From Gammaproteobacteria bacterium UBA7803 (GTDB lineage Bacteria > Pseudomonadota > Gammaproteobacteria > Pseudomonadales > Azotimanducaceae), in the NCBI GenBank assembly GCA_002480525.1, contig DLCH01000042.1:1-7376 (forward strand): a DNA stretch of 7,376 nt. The letters are read 5' to 3'. Each line of letters starts with the position of its first letter. The first letter of the stretch is position 1. Of this stretch, positions 1 through 6,814 are shown one piece after another. A program made the position numbers and the translations under genes. The notes beneath the pieces were generated by a model. That model was not told the DNA's origin, did no database searches, and saw only the letters and a list, made by a program, of their open reading frames with translations.

Positions 1-515
1 TGCCAGCGCTCCCGATAGCTCGGGTTCATGAGCCTGCGGTCCACGTCGACGGTGGCAAGCGCCATCATCACCAGGGTACGCGCCTTCGCGGCCAGCTCGT
101 CGTAGCCGAGGGCGGTGAAGACGGCGTCGAGCTCGGCCATGAGCATTTCGTCGTAGCGGCGGATGGCGGCCAGGGCCCGGGCATCGCTGTGCGCCCAGGC
201 GCGCATCGCCACGTTGAGCTGCCGCATGGACCGGTCGCTGAAGATGAGGGTGGCCTCGCGCAGCAGCGCCACCGGGTCGTCGCCCACCCGCGCCCGCGCC
301 TCGTCGATGGGCAGGCGCGCCTGCTCGGCGCCGTAGACCTCGGCCAGCGCGGTGAGGTAGGCGTCGAAGGATCCGAAGTGGTGATAGAAGCTGCCCGTCG
401 ACACGCCGAGGCGGCAGGTCAGCGCGTGCAGCTTGACGGCATCGATGCCCCCGCCGACCAGGAGCGCCTGCCCGGCCTGGAGCCAATCCCGCCGACTGGT
501 GCCGCGCCGTCCCAT
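1..515 (-). CDS. TetR-family transcriptional regulator, 3' end cut by window edge
   Basis: The reverse strand is open from an ATG at 515 to the left edge, giving 171 residues with no stop, so the C-terminus is missing. The N-terminus fits a TetR DNA-binding domain: a first helix rich in W, L and A (about residues 10-21), then a helix-turn-helix at about 28-47 ending in the typical GSFYHHFGSFDAYL segment (41-54). The rest is a helical ligand-binding domain that cannot be assigned a ligand from sequence. An upstream in-frame TTG (534-536) is possible but has no visible ribosome binding site and lies in the palindrome. The gene is divergent from the P450-transporter operon and the gap between them holds a palindrome, so it is inferred to repress that operon and possibly itself, with the P450 substrate or a related compound as inducer. 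The family call is strong; the target and ligand are inference. Confidence 0.93.
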   Translation of the reverse strand, partial: MGRRGTSRRDWLQAGQALLVGGGIDAVKLHALTCRLGVSTGSFYHHFGSFDAYLTALAEVYGAEQARLPIDEARARVGDDPVALLREATLIFSDRSMRQLNVAMRAWAHSDARALAAIRRYDEMLMAELDAVFTALGYDELAAKARTLVMMALATVDVDRRLMNPSYRERW

Positions 516-525
516 ACCGTGGACG

Positions 526-555
526 ATAACACGCAAACATAAGTTCTGTTATGGT
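526..555 (+). promoter_or_regulatory. Tentative sigma70-like promoter for the P450 operon
   Basis: ATAACA (526-531) matches four of six bases of the -35 consensus. TGTTATGGT (547-555) resembles an extended -10 element, and the spacer between ATAACA and TATGGT is 18 bp. The -10 lies inside the right arm of the palindrome, which would make it repressible. The match is weak and rests mainly on position; transcription would begin near 562. Confidence 0.35.
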
Positions 556-557
556 TG
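534..557. promoter_or_regulatory. Probable TetR operator palindrome between divergent genes
   Basis: The arms CAAACATAA (534-542) and TTATGGTTG (549-557) are inverted copies with one mismatch in nine, separated by six bases. The inner five pairs (CATAA/TTATG) are perfect. Size and symmetry suit a TetR dimer. The site begins 19 bp upstream of the regulator ATG and ends 30 bp before the P450 GTG, so one bound site could block both promoters. Assignment to this regulator is inference from position. Confidence 0.68.
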
Positions 558-573
558 AGCCGAGAACCCCTCC

Positions 574-580
574 AGGGAGA
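574..580 (+). promoter_or_regulatory. Ribosome binding site deciding the P450 GTG start
   Basis: AGGGAGA, seven bases before GTG 588, is a good Shine-Dalgarno match. It supports the GTG start over the upstream TTG at 555, which would place the operator inside the coding region. Confidence 0.7.
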
Positions 581-587
581 CCTCGTC

Positions 588-1916
588 GTGAGTGAGTCAT
601 CCGCACCCGCCGCCACCGTGTCGCCGAACTACCGCACCCCGGAACAGGAAGCCGCCTTCAAGGGCGCCGGCGCGCCGCGCGCCCACGAGGTGCCGGTGAC
701 GGCGCTGAATCCGCTCAACGCCCACCTGTTCAAGGAGAACCGCTGGGAAGAGGTGTTCGAGCGCCTGCGCGCCGAGGACCCGGTGCACCTGAACGAGCTC
801 GACCTGTCCGGCCGCTACTGGTCGCTGACCCGCTACGAGGACATCGCCGCGGTCGACCGCGACTGGGAGACCTTCTCGTCCGCCTCGGGCATCACCCTGG
901 GCTTCCAGATCGGCACGGAAGTGCCGGAAGGCGTGTTCGCAGGAACCAACAGCCCGTTCATCGCCCAGGACCCGCCGAGCCACGGCGCCCAGCGCAAGAC
1001 GGTGAACGGCATCGTCTCGCCCCAGAACCTGGCGAGGCTGGAGCCGCTGATCCGCGAACGCACGATCAAGGTGCTGAACTCGCTGCCCGAAGGCGAGCCC
1101 TTCGACTGGGTCGACACCGTTTCCATCGAGCTGACCACGCTGATGCTGGCGACGCTGTTCGACTTCCCGCTGGAGGACCGGCGCAAGCTGACGCGCTGGT
1201 CGGACGTGGTGTTCGCCATTCCCGAGCCCGGCGGCGTCGTCGAGACCCAGGCCCAGAAGCGCGAGGAACTGCTCGAGTGCGTCGCCTACTTCGCCAGGCT
1301 GTGGGAGGAACGCAAGGCCAACCCCGGCGACGACCTGGTGTCCATGCTCGCCCACGGTGAAGCCACCCGGGACAGCTCGCCGATGGAGCACCTGGGCAAC
1401 CTGCTGCTGCTGATCGTCGGCGGCAACGACACCACCCGCAACACCATGTCGGGCAGCGTCTATGCGCTGAACCGCTTTCCGGACCAGTACGACAAGCTGA
1501 TCGCCAACCCGGCCCTCGTCCCGAACATGGTCGCCGAGGTGATCCGCTGGCAGACGCCGCTGGCCTACATGCGCCGCACCGCCAACCGCGACGTGGAGAT
1601 CGGCGGCAAGCAGATCTTGAAGGACGACCAGCTTCTCATGTGGTACGCCTCCGGCAACCGGGACGAGTCCGTGTTTCCGGACGCCGGCCGGCTCGACATC
1701 GAACGGGCCAACGCCCGCCAGCACCTGTCCTTCGGCTTCGGCATCCACCGCTGCATGGGCAACCGTCTCGCGGAGCTGCAGCTCCGGGTGCTGTGGGAGG
1801 AAATCCTGCCGCGCTTCGAGCGGATCGAGGTGCTCGAAGAGCCCCAGCGGACGTTCTCGTCGTTCGTGAAGGGCTACACCTACCTGCCGGTGACCGTGCA
1901 GCGCAAGGCGCACTGA
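588..1916 (+). CDS. Cytochrome P450, CYP153 family (terminal alkane/fatty-acyl hydroxylase type)
   Basis: A 442-residue class I bacterial P450. P450 landmarks are all present: the I-helix oxygen-activation motif GGNDTT at 278-283, the ExxR motif at E317-R320, and the haem loop FGFGIHRC with the axial cysteine at C389. The segments around these (IVGGNDTTRNTMSGSVYALN, EVIRWQTPLAYMRRTA, HLSFGFGIHRCMGNRLAEL and the C-terminal SSFVKGY) closely resemble what I recall of CYP153A enzymes, which hydroxylate the terminal carbon of medium-chain alkanes and some terpenes or fatty acids in the cytoplasm using ferredoxin and a ferredoxin reductase. I start it at GTG 588 because AGGGAGA (574-580) sits seven bases upstream; an earlier in-frame TTG at 555 lies inside the palindrome. 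The transporter gene follows after 19 bp, indicating an operon. No ferredoxin or reductase gene is in the window, so electrons must come from partners encoded elsewhere. The substrate is not determinable from sequence. Confidence 0.93.
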   Translation: MSESSAPAATVSPNYRTPEQEAAFKGAGAPRAHEVPVTALNPLNAHLFKENRWEEVFERLRAEDPVHLNELDLSGRYWSLTRYEDIAAVDRDWETFSSASGITLGFQIGTEVPEGVFAGTNSPFIAQDPPSHGAQRKTVNGIVSPQNLARLEPLIRERTIKVLNSLPEGEPFDWVDTVSIELTTLMLATLFDFPLEDRRKLTRWSDVVFAIPEPGGVVETQAQKREELLECVAYFARLWEERKANPGDDLVSMLAHGEATRDSSPMEHLGNLLLLIVGGNDTTRNTMSGSVYALNRFPDQYDKLIANPALVPNMVAEVIRWQTPLAYMRRTANRDVEIGGKQILKDDQLLMWYASGNRDESVFPDAGRLDIERANARQHLSFGFGIHRCMGNRLAELQLRVLWEEILPRFERIEVLEEPQRTFSSFVKGYTYLPVTVQRKAH

Positions 1917-1935
1917 TTCCCAGGACCGTCGCCCC

Positions 1936-3288
1936 ATGAGCACCGCGCCGGAAGAGCGCGTACCGACCAGCAGCATTCTGATCTACAGCTCGCCCGTGCT
2001 GGGCGTGTTCATGGCCACGATGCTGGTGAACTTCTACCTGCTGAAGTTCTCCACCGACGTGCTGCTGATCGCCCCCGCCACCATCGGCTTCCTGCTGCTG
2101 CTCGCCCGGGTCTGGGACGCAGTGACGGACCCGGCCGCCGGCTGGCTGTCGGACCGCACCAACACCCGGCTCGGCCGCCGGCGCCCCTGGTTCCTCGGCT
2201 CGGCCCTGCCGCTGGGCGGCGCCATCGTCATGCTGTGGAGCCCGCCGGCGGACCTCGACGGTACGGCGCTCACGGTCTGGATCGGGGCGGCGATCCTGCT
2301 GTTCTTCACCGCCTACACGGCGTTCCGGGTGCCGCACATCGCGATGGGCGCCGAGCTGTCCCGGGGCTACCACGACCGGACCCGGGTGTTCGGCGTCATG
2401 CAGATGGTGGAGAGCGTGGGCATGCTGGCCGCCGCCGGCGTGCTGGTGTTTCTCGAGCAGGCCGAAGATCCGCGCGGCTTCGCCCGCGTTCTGTCCCTGG
2501 GCATGGGCGGCTTCGCCACCGTGCTGATCCTGCTCGCCGCCTGGCGCCTGCGCGAGCGCACCGAGTTCCTCGGGCGCGGCGGCGCGAGCCCCTGGCGCTC
2601 GTTCCGGGACGTGCTGGCGAACCCGCACTCGCGCATCCTCATCGGCGTGTTCTTCCTCGAGCAGCTCGGCTTCGGGGCGCTGGTGGCGCTGATTCCCTAC
2701 CTGTCCGACTACGTGCTCGAGACCCCGGGCAGCACGGGCATCTATCTGTTCGGCGCCATTGGCGCCGCGCTGCTGTCGATTCCCGCGTGGATCTACCTGT
2801 CGCGCCGCATCGGCAAGATCCGCATCTGGCGCTTCTCGATCGTCGCCAAGGCGGTGCTGTTCGCCATGGCGTTCTTCCTGGGCGCCGGCGACTTCCTGCC
2901 GATGCTGATCATCGCCACCCTGTTCGGCGTGATGAACGGCTGCGGGTCCGTGGTCGGACCGTCCCTCAAGGCGGACGTGGTGGACTGGGACGAGGCCGAG
3001 ACCGGCGAGCGCAAGGAAGGATCCTACTTCGCAGCCTGGAACTTCGTGCAGAAGTCGGCCGCCGGCGTCGCCGTGTGGGCCATCGGCGTCATGCTGACGG
3101 TGACCGGGTTCGTGCCGAACGCGCCCCAGAGCGGCGAGACCCTGCTCGGCATCCGGTCGCTGGCCTCCGCGATTCCGAGCCTGCTGCACGTACTGGCGCT
3201 GATTCTGATGCTGCGCTTCTCGCTGGACGAGGCCGCCCACGTGGAGGCCAGGCGGCGCGCGGACCAAAGGCTCGCCGGCAACCCATAG
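1936..3288 (+). CDS. MFS transporter of the GPH/MelB (MFS_2) family
   Basis: A 450-residue inner-membrane protein with many hydrophobic segments, consistent with the 12-helix major facilitator fold and the usual length of the family. Family signatures are clear: VWDAVTDPAAGWLSDRTNTRLGRRRPW at the helix 2-3 region (59-85), and near the C-terminal half ADVVDWDEAETGERKEGSYFAAW. By my recollection of MelB, R58, W60, D61 and D65 here align with its R52, W54, D55 and D59, so the cation site looks kept. The positions of its sugar-binding D19 and D124 are F25 and R131 here, arguing against a sugar substrate. The ATG is 19 bp after the P450 stop, with a weak CAGGA upstream, so the two are probably co-transcribed. 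I infer uptake of the P450 substrate or export of its product; direction and cargo are unknown. Confidence 0.9.
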   Translation: MSTAPEERVPTSSILIYSSPVLGVFMATMLVNFYLLKFSTDVLLIAPATIGFLLLLARVWDAVTDPAAGWLSDRTNTRLGRRRPWFLGSALPLGGAIVMLWSPPADLDGTALTVWIGAAILLFFTAYTAFRVPHIAMGAELSRGYHDRTRVFGVMQMVESVGMLAAAGVLVFLEQAEDPRGFARVLSLGMGGFATVLILLAAWRLRERTEFLGRGGASPWRSFRDVLANPHSRILIGVFFLEQLGFGALVALIPYLSDYVLETPGSTGIYLFGAIGAALLSIPAWIYLSRRIGKIRIWRFSIVAKAVLFAMAFFLGAGDFLPMLIIATLFGVMNGCGSVVGPSLKADVVDWDEAETGERKEGSYFAAWNFVQKSAAGVAVWAIGVMLTVTGFVPNAPQSGETLLGIRSLASAIPSLLHVLALILMLRFSLDEAAHVEARRRADQRLAGNP

Positions 3289-3326
3289 TCGACGGCACCG
3301 GCCGCGCCGGGCTTCGATCGCCGCGA

Positions 3327-4529
3327 TCAGGGCGGCGCGTTCACATACCGGCTGACGATCCGCTCGATGGCATCCAGCGCGGCATCCGCCTCCTCTCGGC
3401 TGGCCGCGCCGACGACGAGCTGCACGTCACGCAGGCCGAAGTCCTTGCGGGACTGATGGCCGGTCGAGTCCAGAAGGCCGACTTGCAGCACGGTGGCGCC
3501 GCCCTGGACCAGGTGCACGGCGATTCCGGGCGGCGCCGCGGCCGCCAGCGCCTCGATCCGCCGGAAGACGTGCGCCAGCGACTTGTCCACGGTCCTGTAG
3601 TCGCCCAGATCGAGCGCTGTGCAGAGTTCCTCGGCGGGGTCGATGTCGGCGAGGTCCGCCAGCGGAATTCTCAGCGCCGACGCATCCGCGTCGATCCGGA
3701 TTTCCGCCGGCAGCTCCGGAAACTGGCTCGCGTGTGCGCGCAGGGCATCGACCTGGTATTCGATGGCCCGACGACCGTTCGGCAAGGAGCGATTCCCATC
3801 GTAGTAGAGCGTGCCCGCGCTGCCGGTCGGCCACGGGAACATGGCGCCGCGTGCGGACGCGTCGAGCATCTCCGGCGTCATCCGTTCCTGCACGGCGAAG
3901 GCGTTCTCGAACAGCACCCTCGGGCGCTGGATGGCCGGCAGCCGCCGTACCGCATCTATCAGAATCAGCGAGACGGCACGATGGCTGGGATGGCAGGTCG
4001 CGCCGTGCCGAGGATCGAGGCCGAACACGACATCGGGGTCGAACCGCTGCAGCAGCGAAACGAGCGCCTCGACGAGGTGTTCCCGTCCGCCTTCGCGCTG
4101 ACTCCAGCGAGTCAGGTTTCTTCGCACACCGCCGCCGGAATGGGCGTAGAACAGGTCCTCCCAGTCGAGCACCTCCGCCGAGCCATGCGCAATCGCCGCA
4201 GACCGGCGGAACTCCCGCTCGCGAATGCCGGCGCACGCATCGAGATCCGGCTGGCCCAACGTCTCGAAGCACCCCCACTCCCCCCTCGTCGCGCTGACGA
4301 AGTGGCAGGTTGCGCCATTGAACACACAGGCCTCGACGAAGACCGGCATCAGCACCCATTCGTCATCCGGGTGGGCGCCAACGAACAGCAGACGCTGATG
4401 GCGCAGGCTGCCGGGGACGTCCTGATCCGTCAGTGTCGCCGGCGTGTGCGAGCACCCGACGAGCAGGGCGACCCACGCGAGCGCGCATATCACTGAGCGG
4501 CGGTGGCTGTTTCCAGCAGCAAGCGTCAT
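3327..4529 (-). CDS. PIG-L/LmbE-family deacetylase, predicted lipoprotein
   Basis: A 400-residue protein. The N-terminus has HRR (9-11), a hydrophobic stretch (13-24) and the lipobox LVGC with the lipidated cysteine at C26; Ser at +2 favours the outer membrane. The metal-dependent PIG-L/LmbE hydrolase domain follows: AHPDDE at 52-57, HPSH at 180-183 and the third motif DALRAHASQF at 261-270. Members remove acetyl groups from N-acetylglucosamine-type sugars or related amides, usually with zinc. About 125 residues after this motif go beyond the usual 220-290 residue domain and I do not recognise them. The ATG at 4529 is chosen over an upstream start at 4625 because it gives a compact signal peptide and has AAGAGA about seven bases upstream. 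It lies downstream of and co-oriented with the radical SAM gene and converges on the transporter gene with a 38-bp gap. An extracytoplasmic role on glycan or glycolipid is inferred; the substrate is unknown. Confidence 0.9.
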   Translation of the reverse strand: MTLAAGNSHRRSVICALAWVALLVGCSHTPATLTDQDVPGSLRHQRLLFVGAHPDDEWVLMPVFVEACVFNGATCHFVSATRGEWGCFETLGQPDLDACAGIREREFRRSAAIAHGSAEVLDWEDLFYAHSGGGVRRNLTRWSQREGGREHLVEALVSLLQRFDPDVVFGLDPRHGATCHPSHRAVSLILIDAVRRLPAIQRPRVLFENAFAVQERMTPEMLDASARGAMFPWPTGSAGTLYYDGNRSLPNGRRAIEYQVDALRAHASQFPELPAEIRIDADASALRIPLADLADIDPAEELCTALDLGDYRTVDKSLAHVFRRIEALAAAAPPGIAVHLVQGGATVLQVGLLDSTGHQSRKDFGLRDVQLVVGAASREEADAALDAIERIVSRYVNAPP

Positions 4530-4682
4530 GGCTGATCTCTTGGCTGATGGCGAAAATGCACCTCTGGTCGGGAAGACCATCCGTCGAATCGGCGAGTGTC
4601 GCAGCCGAGCCCACCGGTCCAGCACGATGGATTATCGTCCGGAAATCCCGCCCATGTCTGGACGACGGAAGCCTCCGGTCGT
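4530..4682. other. Intergenic gap between radical SAM and PIG-L genes
   Basis: This 153-bp stretch separates two co-oriented genes. I see no coding region of its own, no T-run terminator and no convincing promoter. The only structure is a 6-bp inverted repeat TCGTCC/GGACGA (4635-4640 and 4660-4665), too weak to name. The spacing allows either read-through from the radical SAM gene or a separate promoter for the lipoprotein. Confidence 0.5.
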
Positions 4683-6092
4683 TTACTCCGAACGAACCGC
4701 TGGCGTCGAATCGTGACCGCGCTCGGGTTCGGCCCGCGACACTTTGGACAGTATCGCCTCCAGGAGCGGCGTCATGAGACCCAGCCGCCGCAGCTGAATC
4801 ACGGCGTTCCAGACGGGTTCGAATTTCTTCCAGCCACCCGCGTAGAAGAAGTGTTTGAGCTTGTGCCTGGTGGTGCCGTGGAACAGGCTGCTCCTGACGA
4901 TCGCGCTCCAGCGATAGAACCGCTGGTAGGCCGCGTCGTATCCCGCCTTCAACTCGTTGGCGGACATGCCTTTGGGCTCGAATACCACGTGACGTGTGTC
5001 GTAGAGATCCCAGTCGCGTGTCAACATGCGACCGGCATCGTCCATTTCACGGAAGAACTCGGTGTCGGGGTAGGGGGTCGCGATGTGGAAGGTTGCCGTC
5101 GTGATGCCACGCTCGATCGCCCAGTCGACGGTGCGTTCGAAGACGTCCGGGGTATCGCCGTCCAGTCCGAATACGAAGCTGCCATTGATCATGATGCCTA
5201 GGTCGTGCAGGCGATCGACGGCTCGCTGGTAGTCCCGTCCGAGGTTCTGCTGCTTCCGGCTCTGCGCGAGATTCGCCGGTTCCAGGCTCTCGAAACCGAC
5301 GAACACGCTGCGCAGGCCGGCCTCCGCGGCCCGTTCGATCAGGTCGCCACGCAGGATGGAATCGACCGTAGCAGCACCCTGGAAGATGCGGCCCATGCCG
5401 CTCATGCCTTCGAACAGGCTGTCCGCAAACCGCCGGTGCCCCAGCAGGTGATCGTCCAGAAAGTACAGGTGCCGGCCCGGCAGCCGCTCGATCTCGGCGA
5501 GCGCGTCATCGACCTGCTGGGTGTAGAACGACTTGCCGCCTTTGAAGAACGCGTCCTTGTAGCAGAACGTGCAGCGATACGGGCAGCCGCGCGAAACCAC
5601 GATCGAATTCGGCACCAGGTAGCGCGTGCGATCGATGAGGTCACGGCGGATGGGCGGAATGCCGGTCAGGGTGCGCTGATCGCCGACGTAGACAGGCTTC
5701 GGCTCGCCGCGGCGAAGGTCCGCGAGAAACTGGGGAAACGACGCTTCGGCCGGCCCGAGGAAGATGCTGTCGGCGTGTGCGGCCGCCTCATCCGGGAGCG
5801 ACGTGACGTGCAGGCCGCCGAGAACGACGAAGACGCCCCTGGCGCGATAGTGATCGGCGATCCGGTAGGCGCGATAGGCATTCGTGATGTAGACCTGGAT
5901 CGCCACCACGTCCGGCGTGTCGTCCAAATCGAGTGGCTGCACATGCTGGTCGACGAGTTCGGCATCGTCACCGTCGTCGAGATAGGCCGCCAGCGTGGCG
6001 AGCCCGAGCGGCGGAAACAGCGAATACTTGATCGGCCGCCAGAACGGGCTCTCGGCTTCGGTGAGCGCCGGCAGGATGAATTTGATCTTCAT
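4683..6092 (-). CDS. Radical SAM protein with N-terminal B12-binding-like domain
   Basis: A 469-residue protein. Residues 1-130 look like the Rossmann-type cobalamin-binding domain of this superfamily: MKIKFILPAL, then PPLGLATLAAYL (27-38), GGLHVTSLPDEA (92-103) and the LGPAE turn (112-116). The radical SAM core begins at SRGCPYRCTFCYK, with the 4Fe-4S ligands C170, C174 and C177, and continues through a TIM-barrel-like region with ESLEP, GSFVFGLDGDT and ATPYPDTEFF. The C-terminal 90 residues are rich in aromatic and basic residues. Relatives include methylases and other enzymes acting on lipids, pigments, hopanoids or natural products, but this sequence does not show which. The usual DxHxxG cobalamin ligand motif is not seen at the expected first loop; DQHVQP at 48-53 lies after the second strand instead. 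The ATG at 6092 starts directly with the first beta strand; a GTG at 6125 would add only eleven uncharacteristic residues. Neither start has a strong ribosome binding site. Confidence 0.93.
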   Translation of the reverse strand: MKIKFILPALTEAESPFWRPIKYSLFPPLGLATLAAYLDDGDDAELVDQHVQPLDLDDTPDVVAIQVYITNAYRAYRIADHYRARGVFVVLGGLHVTSLPDEAAAHADSIFLGPAEASFPQFLADLRRGEPKPVYVGDQRTLTGIPPIRRDLIDRTRYLVPNSIVVSRGCPYRCTFCYKDAFFKGGKSFYTQQVDDALAEIERLPGRHLYFLDDHLLGHRRFADSLFEGMSGMGRIFQGAATVDSILRGDLIERAAEAGLRSVFVGFESLEPANLAQSRKQQNLGRDYQRAVDRLHDLGIMINGSFVFGLDGDTPDVFERTVDWAIERGITTATFHIATPYPDTEFFREMDDAGRMLTRDWDLYDTRHVVFEPKGMSANELKAGYDAAYQRFYRWSAIVRSSLFHGTTRHKLKHFFYAGGWKKFEPVWNAVIQLRRLGLMTPLLEAILSKVSRAEPERGHDSTPAVRSE

Positions 6093-6306
6093 TGCCCGGG
6101 ACGATAGCCCGGCTACTACGGTCACACCAGGATGGCCGTGCTTCTGGCGACAGGGGACGAGACCCGCCGGTTTGCCGTTTCGCGGAGTACAGCGAAATTA
6201 CGCCTACCCGCAATGCTTTGCAGCGCCGCAGCGTCGTTCCGTTGCCTTAGTCATTGTGAAGCGTCTGCGACTTGGCAGCATCCGGGACCAGACACGGCAG
6301 AGGAGT
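6093..6306. other. Non-coding gap upstream of the radical SAM gene
   Basis: This stretch of about 210 bp must hold the promoter of the radical SAM gene (reverse strand), but I cannot place -35 and -10 boxes with confidence. A perfect 6-bp inverted repeat, TTTCGC/GCGAAA, with an 8-base loop sits at 6178-6197, roughly 90 bp upstream of the ATG, and could be a regulator site or chance. No credible gene is visible. Confidence 0.45.
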
Positions 6307-6325
6307 CCTGAGCTTGTCGGGGTGA
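6307..6325. repeat. Dispersed intergenic repeat core next to the GIY-YIG gene
   Basis: CCTGAGCTTGTCGGGGTGA closely resembles the CCTGAGCTTGTCGAAGG core that I recall as a very common dispersed palindromic repeat in bacterial genomes (often read as FDKLR-type peptides). CCTGA can pair with TCGGG (one G-T wobble) over a short loop. It begins eight bases past the GIY-YIG stop codon, so this gene has repeat DNA on both sides. Membership of the family is from memory. Confidence 0.5.
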
Positions 6326-6332
6326 GGCTCTG

Positions 6333-6584
6333 TCAAAGGTGGCGTGTGGCGAACCCTCGGCCGGATCCCGACTTCAGATAGCTTTCGAAAGCAGAGGCTT
6401 TCTCCTTCGAGCGGAAGGCAATCGCGGTTTCGATGAACCACGGACGATGTTTGGCGGTGTGTTTCGATTGGCCCGCATTGTGGGCGTGGAGGCGCTGGCG
6501 CAGATCGCTGGTGGCGCCTATGTAGTGGTGTGATGGGTTGGATTGGCTGCGGAGGATGTAGACGTAGTGGTAGGGAGGGGGCAT
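6333..6584 (-). CDS. Small stand-alone GIY-YIG nuclease domain protein
   Basis: An 83-residue protein that is essentially one GIY-YIG domain, the normal size for the single-domain family related to the UvrC N-terminus. The GIY half appears as YVYIL (7-11) and the YIG half as HYIGATSDLRQRLHAHNAG (20-38). Basic residues R29/R31, the HTAKHRPW segment (42-49) and the conserved glutamate E67 in AFESYLKSGSGRGFATRHL complete the domain, so the gene looks intact. I start at ATG 6584 because the domain begins within six residues; upstream sequence stays open to 6674 but is not family-like. There is no clear ribosome binding site. The role of these proteins is poorly known; single-strand or structured DNA cleavage in repair or in spread of repeats is a possibility. 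It stands alone, surrounded by palindromic repeats, which suggests a mobile or recently acquired unit. Confidence 0.9.
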   Translation of the reverse strand: MPPPYHYVYILRSQSNPSHHYIGATSDLRQRLHAHNAGQSKHTAKHRPWFIETAIAFRSKEKASAFESYLKSGSGRGFATRHL

Positions 6585-6722
6585 GGAGCGGGCGGGCAAC
6601 GGGGGTCGAGGGAATATGAGACACCCGCAAGCTGGATCTGGATAGGCGACATATTCCCGTGCAACCGTGAGCAAGGGGTAGGCAAATTGTCTACGGGAGT
6701 TGAGAGTTGGGAGGGATATTGC
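6585..6722. other. Non-coding stretch upstream of the GIY-YIG gene
   Basis: About 140 bp with no credible gene. It should carry the promoter of the nuclease gene on the reverse strand, but I see no boxes that I can defend. It separates the nuclease gene from the hairpin cluster. Confidence 0.4.
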
Positions 6723-6750
6723 CCGCCTTCGCCTTTGGCTACGGCGTGGC
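6723..6750. repeat. Palindromic repeat unit, copy 1
   Basis: This 28-bp unit differs from the copy at 6770-6797 at only two positions. Its core, CGCCTTCGCC then TTT then GGCTACGGCG (6724-6746), folds as a hairpin with eight of ten positions paired. GC-rich short hairpin repeats of this kind resemble REP-type intergenic elements. Confidence 0.75.
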
Positions 6751-6769
6751 AGCCTTCCCCTCCGGGTTT

Positions 6770-6797
6770 CCGCCTTCGCCGTTGGCTACGGCGTGAC
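6770..6797. repeat. Palindromic repeat unit, copy 2
   Basis: Second copy of the unit at 6723-6750, in direct orientation and offset by 47 bp. The hairpin core is 6771-6793 with loop GTT in place of TTT. One of the two differences is in the loop and the other is outside the stem, so the pairing is unchanged. Confidence 0.75.
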
Positions 6798-6798
6798 T

Positions 6799-6811
6799 GG
6801 CTTGCCAAGCC
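6799..6811. repeat. Short hairpin GGCTT-GCC-AAGCC
   Basis: A perfect 5-bp inverted repeat with a three-base loop, lying between the second palindromic unit and the strong hairpin at 6815. On its own it would be insignificant; it is listed because it is one of four consecutive hairpins. Confidence 0.45.
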
Positions 6812-6814
6812 GAA

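Noticed and set aside
555..587. Upstream TTG start adding 11 residues to the P450
   Set aside because: It would put the operator arm in the coding region and lacks a ribosome binding site, whereas GTG 588 has AGGGAGA at a good distance.
597..1976. Long open frame on the reverse strand opposite the P450 (459 codons)
   Set aside because: It is antisense to an unmistakable P450; its protein is rich in H, V, R and Q with no family resemblance. Such frames are common in GC-rich genes with strong third-position bias.
1636..3267. Long reverse-strand open frame opposite the transporter (543 codons)
   Set aside because: Antisense to a clear MFS gene; composition is low-complexity H/G/Q/R and shows no domain.
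3316..3328. Perfect palindrome GATCGC-C-GCGATC between the convergent genes as a terminator
   Set aside because: The loop would be one base, it overlaps the PIG-L stop codon, and no T-run follows on either strand.
2235..4496. Forward open frame of 753 codons spanning the transporter end and the PIG-L gene
   Set aside because: It overlaps two well-supported genes on opposite strands; the product is arginine- and alanine-rich and has no recognisable domain, so it is a codon-bias artefact.
4635..4665. TCGTCC/GGACGA inverted repeat upstream of the lipoprotein gene
   Set aside because: Six-base arms with a 19-base loop are expected by chance in GC-rich DNA.
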